Of a stretch of DNA of 59,792 nt, positions 22,262-31,628 are shown in pieces. The stretch spans positions 91,208 to 150,999 of the forward strand of contig MGCF01000132.1 in assembly GCA_001788495.1 (NCBI GenBank), in the 5' to 3' direction. Each line of letters begins with the position of its first letter. The first letter of the stretch is position 1. The position numbers and the translations under genes were made by a program. Under the pieces are notes generated by a model. It was not told the DNA's origin. It was given only the letters and a program-made list of their open reading frames with translations, and ran no database searches. The stretch comes from Candidatus Rokubacteria bacterium RIFCSPLOWO2_02_FULL_73_56. GTDB taxonomy: Bacteria > Methylomirabilota > Methylomirabilia > Rokubacteriales > CSP1-6.

Positions 22262-23964
22262 CACCGGGCCTCCGCCGCCACCGGCGCCTCGGCGAGCGCC
22301 CGGTGCCACTCGCGGAGGAGCCCCGCCTTCCTGACGCCGACGTCGAAGTGGTCCCACGGCAGCCGCTCGTCCGTCGCCCGCGCGCGCGTCGTGTAGTCCG
22401 CCGCGTCGCCCTCCCACTCGCGCAGCGCGCGCCGCCAGTCGCCCTGGTGGCGCGCGGCCAGCTCGAGGAAGTCGGCGACGCGACGGTCGCCCCGCGCGAG
22501 CAGCGCCTGGAGCGCCGCCTCCCGGGGATTCTCGTGCAGCACGCGCACGGAGGCCAGGCGGCGCACCCCGCGCTTGACGGTCTCGAGCTTGGCCGCGAGC
22601 GCCTCCGCGCCGTCGAACGGCGCCCACTGGAACGGCGTCCAGGGCTTCGGCACGAACGACGAGATCGAGAGCGTCAGGCGGCCGAAGGGCCGCCCCGCCG
22701 GGTCGAGGACGCGCAGGCGCTCGAGCATCCGCTCGGCGAGCCGCGCGATCGCCTCGACGTCCTCCGCCGTCTCCGTGGGCAGGCCGAGCATGAAGTAGCA
22801 CTTGAGGTTCGGGATGCCGCTCGCGCGGACCAGGTCGCACGCCTCCATGAGCTGCGCGTCGGTGATCGCCTTGCGGATCGCCCGGCGCAGCCGCTCGGTC
22901 CCGGCCTCGGGCGCCACGGTGAGCGTGCGGTGCCCGCCGCGCGCCAGCGCCTGCGCCAGGTCCGCGGTCAGGCTGTCGGCGCGCAGCGAGGAGATCGACA
23001 GCTCGAGGCCGTGCGCCGCGACGACCCGGAGCAGCTCGGCGATCCCCGGGTAGTCCGAGACGCATGCGCCGACCAGCCCGACGCGCGTCTCGCCCTGCCG
23101 CGCCAGCTCGGCGACCGTCGCGCGGAGCGCGTCGAGGCTGCGGTGGCGGACCGGGCGGTAGACCTGGCCTTCGAGGCAGAAGCGGCAGCCGCGCCCGCAG
23201 CCCTTGCCGACTTCGAGCAGCGCCATGTGGCCGTACTCGGCGCTCGGCGTCTTGACGGTCGCGATGGTCTCGAAGGCGTCCACGTCGCGGAGCCGCCGCT
23301 TGATGACGACCGCCGGCGCGCCGCCGAGGGCCTTGACGTCGAGGAGCGTGCCGTCCGCGGCGCGGCTCACCTCGTAGCGCTCGGGCACGTACACGCCGGG
23401 CAGCGCCGTCAGCGCCCCGAGGAACGCGTCGCGGTCGCGGTAGCCGTCGCGGTAGGCCGCCATCAGCTCGACGACAAGCTCCTCGCCCTCGCCGACGACG
23501 ACGAAGTCCATGAACGGCGCGATCGGCTCCGGGTTCGAGAACGCGCAGACGCCGCCCATCAGCACCAGCGGGTCGTGAGGCCGACGGTCGGCGGCGCGCA
23601 GCGGGATGCCGGCCAGGTCGAGGATGCGGAGCACGTTGATGTAGTCGCCCTCGTAGGTGACCGAGAAGCCGACCATGTGGAAGTCGGCGAGCGGCCGCTG
23701 CGACTCGAGGGAGAACGGCGACGTCCCGGTGCGCCCGAGCTCGTCCACCTCGCCGGGATCCGGCAGGAACACGCGCTCGCAGACGACGTCGGGGATCGCG
23801 TTCAGGTGGCGGTAGATCGTCTGGAAGCCGAGGTTCGACATGCCGACGGCGTAGGTGTTGGGATAGACGAGGGCGATCGAGACCTTGCCGCCCCAGTCCT
23901 TGCGCACGGTCCCCTGCTCCCCGGCCAGCAGCGCCTGGGCTTTCCGCTTGAGCGTCGCGGACAT
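22261..23964 (-). CDS. B12-binding-type radical SAM protein (TIGR03960-like)
   Basis: A 567-residue radical SAM protein. The N-terminal 200 residues look like a B12-binding-type Rossmann domain (VYPNTYAVGMSNLGFQTIY; MGGVCAFSNPEPIAPFMD). The cluster-binding Cys256, Cys260, Cys263 lie in GKGCGRGCRFC. A SAM domain and a C-terminal segment with FVPKPWTPFQW follow. This matches the TIGR03960 type, often found near rRNA or tRNA-processing genes and sometimes joined to a TIGR03936 domain. No TIGR03936 part is present here. Function is unknown; a radical methylation or methylthiolation reaction is plausible. It is co-translated with moaA. Confidence 0.85.
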   Translation of the reverse strand: MSATLKRKAQALLAGEQGTVRKDWGGKVSIALVYPNTYAVGMSNLGFQTIYRHLNAIPDVVCERVFLPDPGEVDELGRTGTSPFSLESQRPLADFHMVGFSVTYEGDYINVLRILDLAGIPLRAADRRPHDPLVLMGGVCAFSNPEPIAPFMDFVVVGEGEELVVELMAAYRDGYRDRDAFLGALTALPGVYVPERYEVSRAADGTLLDVKALGGAPAVVIKRRLRDVDAFETIATVKTPSAEYGHMALLEVGKGCGRGCRFCLEGQVYRPVRHRSLDALRATVAELARQGETRVGLVGACVSDYPGIAELLRVVAAHGLELSISSLRADSLTADLAQALARGGHRTLTVAPEAGTERLRRAIRKAITDAQLMEACDLVRASGIPNLKCYFMLGLPTETAEDVEAIARLAERMLERLRVLDPAGRPFGRLTLSISSFVPKPWTPFQWAPFDGAEALAAKLETVKRGVRRLASVRVLHENPREAALQALLARGDRRVADFLELAARHQGDWRRALREWEGDAADYTTRARATDERLPWDHFDVGVRKAGLLREWHRALAEAPVAAEAR

Positions 23965-23996
23965 TGCCCTAGTCTACCACCCGGCGCGTGCGCGAC

Positions 23997-24803
23997 TCAG
24001 CCCGCGGCGGGCGACGAGGCGCGCCGGCCCACCCAGGCGGCGCCCGCCACGGCGACGAGCACGCCGAGCACGCTCGCGAGCTGGGGCACGCGCAGCGAGC
24101 CCAGCATGAAGCTGTCCAGCCGCAGCGCCTCGATCGCGAACCGCCCGGCGGAGTAGAGCCCCACGTACCAGAAGAAGAGCGCGCCCGGGCGCGCCGCGAG
24201 CCGCGGGCGCAGCCAGACCGCGAGCGCCGCGAAGACCGCGAAGTTCCAGAGCGACTCGTAGAGGAACGTGGGATGGAAGTACTCGAACTGCCCGTACCCG
24301 AGCGGCCGGTGGGCGGGCGAGATGTAGAGCTTCCAGGGCAGCTCCGTCGGCCCGCCGAAGGCCTCCTCGTTGAAGAAGTTGCCCCAGCGGCCGATGGCCT
24401 GGCCCAGCGCGACCGAGGGCGCGGCCACGTCGAGGGCCCGCAGCACGGGCAGCCGCCAGCGCCACGCGAGCCACGCGCCGACCAGCGGGCCCAGGATCAG
24501 CCCGCCGTGGATGGCGAGGCCGCCCTCCCAGACCGCGACGATCTTCGCCGGGTAGCGGCCGTAGTAGTCCCAGTTGAACGCCACCTCGTACAGCCGCGCG
24601 CCGACGAGGCCGGCGAGCACCGCCCACTGCGCCGCGCTGAGGATGTCGTCGGCCGGCAGGCCGTCGCGCCGCGCCCGGTGGTGGGCGAGCCAGAGGCCGA
24701 TCACGATCGCGGTCGCCATCAGGATCCCGTACCAGCGGATCACGATCGGGCCGACCTGGATGGCGATGGAGCCCGGCGAGCTCAGCGCGAGCAGGACGCT
24801 CAT
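23997..24803 (-). CDS. lgt: Prolipoprotein diacylglyceryl transferase
   Basis: A 268-residue integral membrane enzyme with about seven transmembrane segments. It shows the conserved HGGLIL at residues 99-104 and the Lgt signature GRWGNFFNEEAFG at 138-150, including the essential Arg. It moves diacylglycerol from phosphatidylglycerol to the lipobox cysteine of prolipoproteins. Likely substrates in this window are the CpoB-like protein and ActB. An AGGAG ribosome site lies five bases before the ATG. It follows the tRNA-Leu gene and is not overlapped by the radical SAM gene. Confidence 0.95.
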   Translation of the reverse strand: MSVLLALSSPGSIAIQVGPIVIRWYGILMATAIVIGLWLAHHRARRDGLPADDILSAAQWAVLAGLVGARLYEVAFNWDYYGRYPAKIVAVWEGGLAIHGGLILGPLVGAWLAWRWRLPVLRALDVAAPSVALGQAIGRWGNFFNEEAFGGPTELPWKLYISPAHRPLGYGQFEYFHPTFLYESLWNFAVFAALAVWLRPRLAARPGALFFWYVGLYSAGRFAIEALRLDSFMLGSLRVPQLASVLGVLVAVAGAAWVGRRASSPAAG

Positions 24804-24853
24804 GACTCCTGGCAGGATAGCACGGGGCCGGCCGCTCGTTGCGCCGGCGGGGA

Positions 24854-24939
24854 TGGTAGGGGCGGCAGGATTCGAACCTGCAAGTCCTCGCGGACGGAGG
24901 AGTTTAAGTCCTCGGCGTTTGCCGTTCCGCCACGCCCCC
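24854..24939 (-). tRNA. tRNA-Leu (anticodon TAA)
   Basis: The minus strand folds into a class II tRNA: acceptor GGGGGCG pairs with CGCCCCT (one G-T pair), anticodon stem GAGGA/TCCTC with loop CTTAAAC, a long variable arm GTCC-GCGA-GGAC, T arm GCAGG-TTCGAAT-CCTGC, discriminator A and an encoded CCA. The anticodon TAA reads UUA and UUG. Confidence 0.97.
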
Positions 24940-24966
24940 GCTCACCTCGACGCGGGCTGCCACCCC

Positions 24967-25338
24967 TCACAGCCCCTTGAACTTCTCGTTGGCCTCCTGC
25001 ATGCGCCGCTGCTTGTCCTCTTCCTGCCGCAGCTGCTCGGCGCGCCGCCGCTTGTCGGCGTCCTCCTGCGCGGCGAGGGCCGCGTTCGCGCCCATGATCC
25101 ACCTGTCGATGTACTCGATCCACGCGGGCAGGTGCTCCTCCTCGCACTTGAAGACGAGCGCCTGGTGCATCATGCCGAGGCGCTTGGGATGGCACAGGAC
25201 GGTGGTCTCGGCGGGCTCCGCGAAGCACCGCGACCACTCGCGAGAGGGCGGCTGGCTCAGCGGGACCGACCACGTGAACTCGTCGCCCTTGAGATCGCTC
25301 GCCTTGGGAGGACCGGTGCGCTTGATCTCTTCGGCCAT
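24967..25338 (-). CDS. Hypothetical protein between tRNA genes
   Basis: I do not recognise this 123-residue protein. Residues 20-85 look globular, with FTWSVPLSQPP, two cysteines (near 37 and 48) and a hydrophobic LPAWIEYIDRWIMGANAALA helix. The last 35 residues are a highly charged amphipathic helix rich in Arg, Glu, Gln and Lys, probably a coiled coil. There is no signal peptide. I start it at the ATG at 25338; the open frame upstream runs through the tRNA genes and cannot be real. It lies 38 bases from tRNA-Cys and 27 from tRNA-Leu. Confidence 0.65.
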   Translation of the reverse strand: MAEEIKRTGPPKASDLKGDEFTWSVPLSQPPSREWSRCFAEPAETTVLCHPKRLGMMHQALVFKCEEEHLPAWIEYIDRWIMGANAALAAQEDADKRRRAEQLRQEEDKQRRMQEANEKFKGL

Positions 25339-25376
25339 GTGAGCTCTCCGACGCCGCCTACGAGGCGCGAGTGGAA

Positions 25377-25452
25377 TGGAGGCGGCGAGCGGATTCGAAC
25401 CGCTGAATAGAGGTTTTGCAGACCTCCGCCTTGGCCACTTGGCTACGCCGCC
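25377..25452 (-). tRNA. tRNA-Cys (anticodon GCA)
   Basis: The acceptor arms GGCGGCG and CGCCGCC pair perfectly. The anticodon stem GGAGGT.. / ..ACCTC encloses CTGCAAA, the T arm is AGCGG-TTCGAAT-CCGCT, the discriminator is T (as in cysteine tRNAs) and CCA is encoded. Confidence 0.97.
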
Positions 25453-25473
25453 CCGGAGCGCGCACTGAAGTGA

Positions 25474-25548
<75 letters not shown>

Positions 25549-25575
25549 GCCACAGCGCCCCATGTTAGCACGGAA

Positions 25576-26574
25576 TCAGCCGGACGGCGCCCGCAGGGCC
25601 TCCGCGGCGTCCTCGGGCGGCACCGGGTTGATGTAGAATCCGCTCCCCCACTCGAACCCCGCCACCTTCGTGAGCTTGGGGATGACCTCGAGGTGCCAGT
25701 GGTACGACTCCCCCGGGGGCTCGCGCAGCGGGGCCGTGTGCAGCATGAAGTTGTACGGCGGGTCGTGCAGCACCCGGTTCATGCGCCGGAGGAACTCGCC
25801 GAGCAACCCGGCCAGGCCCCGCAGCTCCTCCACGCCCGCCTCCTCGAACGACGCCCGGTGCCGGGTCGGCAGGATCCACGTCTCGAACGGCAGCCGCGGG
25901 GCGAACGGCGCCAGCGCGACGAAGCCGTCCCCCTGGAGCACCAGCCGCCGCCGCGCCCGCGACTCCTGACGGACGATGTCGCACCAGACGCAGCGCTCCT
26001 TCATCTCGAAGTAGCGGGCGGCGCCGCTGAGCTCCTCGGCGACCATGATCGGGATGATCGGTGTGGCGATGAGCTGTGAGTGCGGGTGCTCGAGCGAGGC
26101 GCCGGCCGCCTCGCCGTGGTTCTTGAAGATCAGGATGTACTCGAAGCGGGGGTCCTTCTTGAGGTCGAGGATCCGGTCGCGGCAGGCCACGAGCACGTCC
26201 GTGACCGCCTCCTGCGGGAGCGTGGCCAGCGAGCCGTCGTGCCGCGGCGTCTCGATGACGACCTCGTGCGCCCCCACGCCGTTCATGCGGTCGAACAGCC
26301 CCTCGCCCGCGGGCTCGATGTCGCCCTCGATCCGCAGCGCGGGGAACTTGTTCGGCACGACGCGGTACGCCCAGCCCGGCCCGTTCGCAGGCGAGCCGCC
26401 GGGCCGGCCCGCGAGCACCTCGGGCGGCGTGCGCGCCTCGTCGCCCTCGCAGAACACGCAGTGCTGGCCCGTCGGGCGCACCGGCTCGCCCGCGACGTCC
26501 GAGGGGCGCCGGGCGCGCTCGGTGGAGATGATCACCCAGCGGCCCACGACGGGGTCCTTCCGGAGCTCCGGCAC
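25576..26574 (-). CDS. galT: Galactose-1-phosphate uridylyltransferase
   Basis: A 332-residue GalT of the HIT superfamily. The active-site His-Pro-His is at residues 163-165 (LEHPHSQLIATP), where the second His forms the uridylyl intermediate. A zinc-type pair CVFC is at 39-42, and a second His set occurs in YHWHLEVIPKL. It exchanges UMP between UDP-glucose and galactose-1-phosphate (or acts as a related nucleotidyltransferase). The GTG start lies one base after the gpsA stop. No other Leloir genes are present, so the physiological substrate may not be galactose. Confidence 0.9.
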   Translation of the reverse strand: MPELRKDPVVGRWVIISTERARRPSDVAGEPVRPTGQHCVFCEGDEARTPPEVLAGRPGGSPANGPGWAYRVVPNKFPALRIEGDIEPAGEGLFDRMNGVGAHEVVIETPRHDGSLATLPQEAVTDVLVACRDRILDLKKDPRFEYILIFKNHGEAAGASLEHPHSQLIATPIIPIMVAEELSGAARYFEMKERCVWCDIVRQESRARRRLVLQGDGFVALAPFAPRLPFETWILPTRHRASFEEAGVEELRGLAGLLGEFLRRMNRVLHDPPYNFMLHTAPLREPPGESYHWHLEVIPKLTKVAGFEWGSGFYINPVPPEDAAEALRAPSG

Positions 26575-26575
26575 G

Positions 26576-27562
26576 TCAGTGATCCTCGCGCCGCGGCGGT
26601 CGCTCGAGCAGCGCGGCGAGCGCGTCCGCCGGCGGCTTGCCGTCGAAGAGCACCGCGCCCACCTCCTGGCAGATCGGCAGCATGACCCCGTGGCGGCGGG
26701 CGAGCGCCAGCGCCGAGCGCACCGTGCGCGCGCCCTCCGCGATCATCCGCGTCTCGCGCTCGACGGCCGCCGCGCTCCGCCCCCGCGCCAGCGCGATGCC
26801 GAGCGTGCGGTTGCGCGAGAGGTCACCGGTGCACGTGAGCACGAGGTCGCCGAGCCCGGCCAGCCCCGCGAGCGTGGCGGGCAGCGCGCCCAGGGCGACG
26901 GCGAGGCGCGTCATCTCGGCGAGCCCGCGGGTGATCAGCGCGGCCCGCGCGTTGTCGCCCAGGCGGAGCCCGTCGGCGATCCCCGTCGCGATCGCCATCA
27001 CGTTCTTGAGCGCGCCCCCCGCCTCGACGCCGACCAGGTCCCGGTTCGCGTAGAGCCGCAGCTCGCGGGTGCCGAGCCGTCGCTGCAGGCCGGCGGCGAG
27101 CGTGTCGTCGCGCGCGGCGATGACCGCGGCGGTCGGCAGGCCGAGCGCCACCTCGCGCGCGAACGTCGGGCCCGAGAGCGCGGCGATGCGCGCGCGCGGG
27201 AAGCGCTCGGCGATCACCTCGCTCATCCGGAGGTGACGCTCCGGGTCGAAGCCCTTCGTCGCGCTCACGATCGGCACCTCGTCCGGCACCGGGTCGAGCC
27301 GGGCGAGCGTCGCCGCGAAGAACTCCGAAGGCACGACCATGACGATCAGGCTCGCTCCGCGCGCGACGGCGGCGAGCTCGCCCGTCACCTCGACGTCCGC
27401 CGGCAGCTCGATGTCGGCGAGGTACCACGGGTTGCGCCGCGTCTCGCGGATGCCCGCGACGACCTCGGGTTCACGCGCCCAGAGCCGCACGGGCGTGCCG
27501 CCGCGCGCGAGGTGGACGGCGAGCGCGGTGCCCCAGCTCCCGCCGCCGACGAGCGCGATCAC
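26576..27562 (-). CDS. gpsA: Glycerol-3-phosphate dehydrogenase [NAD(P)+]
   Basis: A 328-residue soluble GpsA. The dinucleotide motif GGGSWGTALA is at residues 6-15, the catalytic Lys lies in VEAGGALKNVMAIATG (near 180-195), and SATKGFDP and SGPTFAREVA are also conserved. It makes sn-glycerol-3-phosphate from dihydroxyacetone phosphate. It starts four bases after plsY, the enzyme that uses its product, and the pair plsY-gpsA is a common conserved neighbourhood. Confidence 0.96.
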   Translation of the reverse strand: MIALVGGGSWGTALAVHLARGGTPVRLWAREPEVVAGIRETRRNPWYLADIELPADVEVTGELAAVARGASLIVMVVPSEFFAATLARLDPVPDEVPIVSATKGFDPERHLRMSEVIAERFPRARIAALSGPTFAREVALGLPTAAVIAARDDTLAAGLQRRLGTRELRLYANRDLVGVEAGGALKNVMAIATGIADGLRLGDNARAALITRGLAEMTRLAVALGALPATLAGLAGLGDLVLTCTGDLSRNRTLGIALARGRSAAAVERETRMIAEGARTVRSALALARRHGVMLPICQEVGAVLFDGKPPADALAALLERPPRREDH

Positions 27563-27566
27563 CGCC

Positions 27567-28166
27567 TCACGCGGCCTCGCGGCTCCGCTTCTCGCCGAGG
27601 CGCCGTTCCGTGCCGGCGAGGAGCCGACGGATGTTGTCGTGGTGCCGCGCGACGATGATCGCCGCGACGGCCGCCGCGGCCAGCACCGCCGGGCCGGGAT
27701 AGCCGAGCAGGAGACTGCCCAGCGGCACGCAGACCGCGGCGAGCAGGGAGCCGAGCGACACGTACCGGAACGTGAGCGTCACGAGCAGCCAGACCGGCAC
27801 CGCGGGCAGCACCGCCAGCGGCACGAGCCCCAGGAGAGCGCCGAGGCCGGTCGCGACCCCCTTGCCGCCCCGGAAGAGCAGGAACACGGACCAGCAGTTG
27901 CCGGCGACCGCGGCGACCGCGCACGCGGCGGCCGCCCGCGGCTCGACGAGCGTGCCCAGCGCGACCGCGCCGTAGCCCTTGGCGATGTCGCCGAGGAGCG
28001 TCACGAGGGCCGCGGCGCGTCCGGCGGCGCGCAGCACGTTGGTGGCGCCGATGTTGCCGCTCTCGTGGCGCCGGATGTCGCCGACGCCGGCGGCGCGCGC
28101 GACCAGGAAGCCGATCGGCACCGCGCCGATCAGGTACGCGGCGGCGAGCGCGAGGGCCAGGCTCAC
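27567..28166 (-). CDS. plsY: Glycerol-3-phosphate acyltransferase PlsY
   Basis: A 199-residue membrane protein with about five transmembrane helices. Conserved PlsY elements are ESGNIGATNVLR near residues 34-45, a FRGGKGVATGLG segment near 99-110 and the C-terminal RHHDNIRRLLAGTERRLG. It transfers an acyl group from acyl phosphate to glycerol-3-phosphate to start phospholipid synthesis. The GTG at 28166 overlaps the pgsA stop (GTGA); the longer open frame upstream reads through pgsA and has no PlsY content. Confidence 0.95.
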   Translation of the reverse strand: MSLALALAAAYLIGAVPIGFLVARAAGVGDIRRHESGNIGATNVLRAAGRAAALVTLLGDIAKGYGAVALGTLVEPRAAAACAVAAVAGNCWSVFLLFRGGKGVATGLGALLGLVPLAVLPAVPVWLLVTLTFRYVSLGSLLAAVCVPLGSLLLGYPGPAVLAAAAVAAIIVARHHDNIRRLLAGTERRLGEKRSREAA

Positions 28167-28732
28167 GACCAGCGCTCGCCCCCGGGGACGATCGCGCGGT
28201 AGTCGGCCTTGCGGAAGAAGCGGTAGAAGTAGTCCACGGCCGAGATCACGGTGAGGGCGACCGCAACCCAGAGCACCCCGGAGGCCGTGACGCGGAAGCC
28301 GGGCGGGTCGAAGCCCTTCTCGACGATCAGCAGCGTCACCGCGACGTACTGGCTCACCGTCTTCCATTTCGCGAGGCGCGAGGCGGCCACGATGACGCCG
28401 ACCGAGGCGGCGACGGCGCGGAGACCGGTGACCGCGAGCTCGCGCCCGACGATCACCACGACGACCCAGGCCGCGATCTTGTCGATCGCGAGCAGCGAGA
28501 CCAGCGCCGCGGCGACGAGGAGCTTGTCGGCGATCGGGTCGAGGAGCGTGCCGAGGGTCGTCACCTGGTTGCGGCGGCGCGCCAGCATGCCGTCGGCCCA
28601 GTCCGTGATCGACGCCAGGATGAAGATCGCCGCCGCGATCGCCGCGTGCACCCGCGACGACGAGATCAGGAACACGATGAGCAGCGGAACGGCGACGATC
28701 CGCGTCAGTGTGAGGCCGATGGGTAGATTCAC
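28163..28732 (-). CDS. pgsA: CDP-diacylglycerol-glycerol-3-phosphate 3-phosphatidyltransferase
   Basis: A 189-residue membrane enzyme. The CDP-alcohol phosphatidyltransferase motif D-G-x2-A-R-x8-G-x3-D-x3-D is intact, from Asp47 to Asp69. It condenses CDP-diacylglycerol with glycerol-3-phosphate to phosphatidylglycerol phosphate. The GTG start gives VNLPIGLTLTR, the usual N-terminus of PgsA. It heads the pgsA-plsY-gpsA-galT string, so two consecutive uses of glycerol-3-phosphate and its synthesis are encoded together. Confidence 0.95.
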   Translation of the reverse strand: MNLPIGLTLTRIVAVPLLIVFLISSSRVHAAIAAAIFILASITDWADGMLARRRNQVTTLGTLLDPIADKLLVAAALVSLLAIDKIAAWVVVVIVGRELAVTGLRAVAASVGVIVAASRLAKWKTVSQYVAVTLLIVEKGFDPPGFRVTASGVLWVAVALTVISAVDYFYRFFRKADYRAIVPGGERWS

Positions 28733-28769
28733 ACGCCGACTCCCTCGCTGGTCCGCCTGGACCGCGCCA

Positions 28770-29501
28770 TTATGGGTGGCCCGCGACGACCTTGTCAACG
28801 GACGCCAGGTACACGGGCACGAGCGTGGTCGTGTCCACCCGCAGGCACGCGGCGACGTCGCCGCCGCGCCCGACGCGCACGAGGCGCCGGGCCCACGGCG
28901 AGTCCGCCGCGAGCCGCGACGGGTCGCCGGCGTAGCGGCGCGCCGCGGCCGCCGCCGCGTCGGCGGCCGGCGTCGGCGCGAGCCCGGGGGCGCCGCGCGC
29001 CAGGCGCTCGACCAGGAAGCCCGCGCAGACCCAGTCCTCGAGCGAGCGGTGGCCCCGCTCGCCCGCGCAGAGCACGACCACGTCGCGCCCCGCGGCGCGC
29101 GCCCAGGCGGCCGCCGCCGAGGCATTCACGAAGGCGGCGACGCCCACGGCGGCCGCGCCCCGCGCGGCGAGCAGCGCGCGCGTGCCGTTGCTCGTCGTGA
29201 ACACGACGGTCCGGCCGCGGGCGCGCCCGTCGGCGAACTCGAGCGGCGAGTTGCCGAGGTCGAATCCCGCGATCGGCAGCCCGCGCCGCTCCCCCGCGGC
29301 GAGGACGCCGTCCGCGCGTGCGGCCCGCGCCCGCACGAGCGCCTCCGCGGGCTCGGCGACGGGCACGACCGCCGCGCAGCCGGCGCCGAGCGCGCTGATG
29401 ATCGAGGTGGAGGCGCGGAGCACGTCCACCACGAGCACGGTGGCGCCCGCGAGCTGGCCGGGCGCGACCGCCTCCGCCGTCGGGACCACGTCCACACGCA
29501 C
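28770..29501 (-). CDS. comB: ComB-like 2-phosphosulfolactate phosphatase family protein
   Basis: A 243-residue protein of the ComB family, recognised from VVDVLRASTSIISAL (residues 24-38), FTTSNGTRALLAA near 101 and a C-terminal DVAACLRVDTTTLVPVY segment. In methanogens ComB dephosphorylates phosphosulfolactate for coenzyme M synthesis. Many bacteria carry homologues without coenzyme M and their role is uncertain. The GTG start is two bases after the argG stop, so it is the last gene of the arginine operon. No ComA, ComC or other coenzyme M gene is seen. Confidence 0.88.
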   Translation of the reverse strand: MRVDVVPTAEAVAPGQLAGATVLVVDVLRASTSIISALGAGCAAVVPVAEPAEALVRARAARADGVLAAGERRGLPIAGFDLGNSPLEFADGRARGRTVVFTTSNGTRALLAARGAAAVGVAAFVNASAAAAWARAAGRDVVVLCAGERGHRSLEDWVCAGFLVERLARGAPGLAPTPAADAAAAAARRYAGDPSRLAADSPWARRLVRVGRGGDVAACLRVDTTTLVPVYLASVDKVVAGHP

Positions 29502-29503
29502 GG

Positions 29504-30701
<1,198 letters not shown>

Positions 30702-30712
<11 letters not shown>

Positions 30713-31628
30713 CGAGCGCACCTCCCAGGAGCTGGAGCACGACGGCCTTCTGCGCGTGGAGCCGGTTCTCGGCCTGGTCGAGGACGATGCTCTGCGGCCC
30801 GTCGAGCACGCCGTCGGTGATCTCCTCGCCGCGGTGCGCCGGCAGGCAGTGCATGACGAGCGCCGAGGGCCGCGCGAAGCCGACCAGCGTCTCGTTGATC
30901 TGGTAACGACCGAACGCCTCGAGCCGCCGCTCCCGCTCGGCCTCCTGCCCCATGCTGGTCCACACGTCCGTGTAGAGGACGTCCGCGCCCGTCGCGGCGG
31001 CCCGCGCGTCGTCGGTGATCTCGCACCGGCCGCCGAGGCGCCGCACCGTCGCCAGGACACGCGGGTCGGGCGCGTAGCCGGGCGGGCACGCGACGACCGT
31101 GCTCGTGCCCAGGAGCGCGCCGAGGAGCAGCACGGAGTGGCACACGTTGTTGCCGTCGCCGATCCAGGCCAGGCGCAGGCGCGCGAGATCGAGGCCGCGC
31201 TCCCACAGCGTGAAGAAGTCGGCGAGCGCCTGGCACGGGTGCTCGAAGTCCGAGAGCGCGTTGATCACGGGCACGGTGGCGTGGCGCGCGAGGTCCTCGA
31301 CCGTGGCGTGCGCGTGGACCCGCGCCGCGATCCCGTCGACCCAGCGCGCCAGGTTGCGCGCCACGTCCGGCACCGCCTCGCGCGTCCCGAGGCCGATCTC
31401 CTGGCCCGACAGGTACACGGCGCCGCCGCCCAGCTGGATGAGGCCGACCTCGAACGTCACGCGGGTGCGGAGCGACGGCTTCTCGAAGATCAGCGCGAAC
31501 GTCTTGCCCGCCAGCGGCGCGGTGCGTCGGCCCGCCTTCCAGCGCTGCTTGAGCTCCGCGGCGAGCGCGAAGAGCCCGACGGCCGCCTCGCGCGTCAGGT
31601 CCGCCGACGAGAGGAAGCCGCGCGTCAC
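30702..31628 (-). CDS. argF: Ornithine carbamoyltransferase
   Basis: A 308-residue enzyme. The carbamoyl-phosphate motif is [12 protein letters not shown] (near residues 49-60), and the ornithine-side signatures [13 protein letters not shown] (HPCQ) and [10 protein letters not shown] (near 268) are intact. It makes citrulline from ornithine and carbamoyl phosphate. The GTG start at 31628 overlaps the argD stop as GTGA. Gene order argB-argD-argF-argG follows pathway order for the second half of arginine synthesis. Confidence 0.97.

Noticed and set aside
28770-29501. Coenzyme M synthesis in this organism.
   Set aside because: Only a comB-like gene is present. Homologues are common in bacteria with no coenzyme M, so the pathway cannot be claimed.
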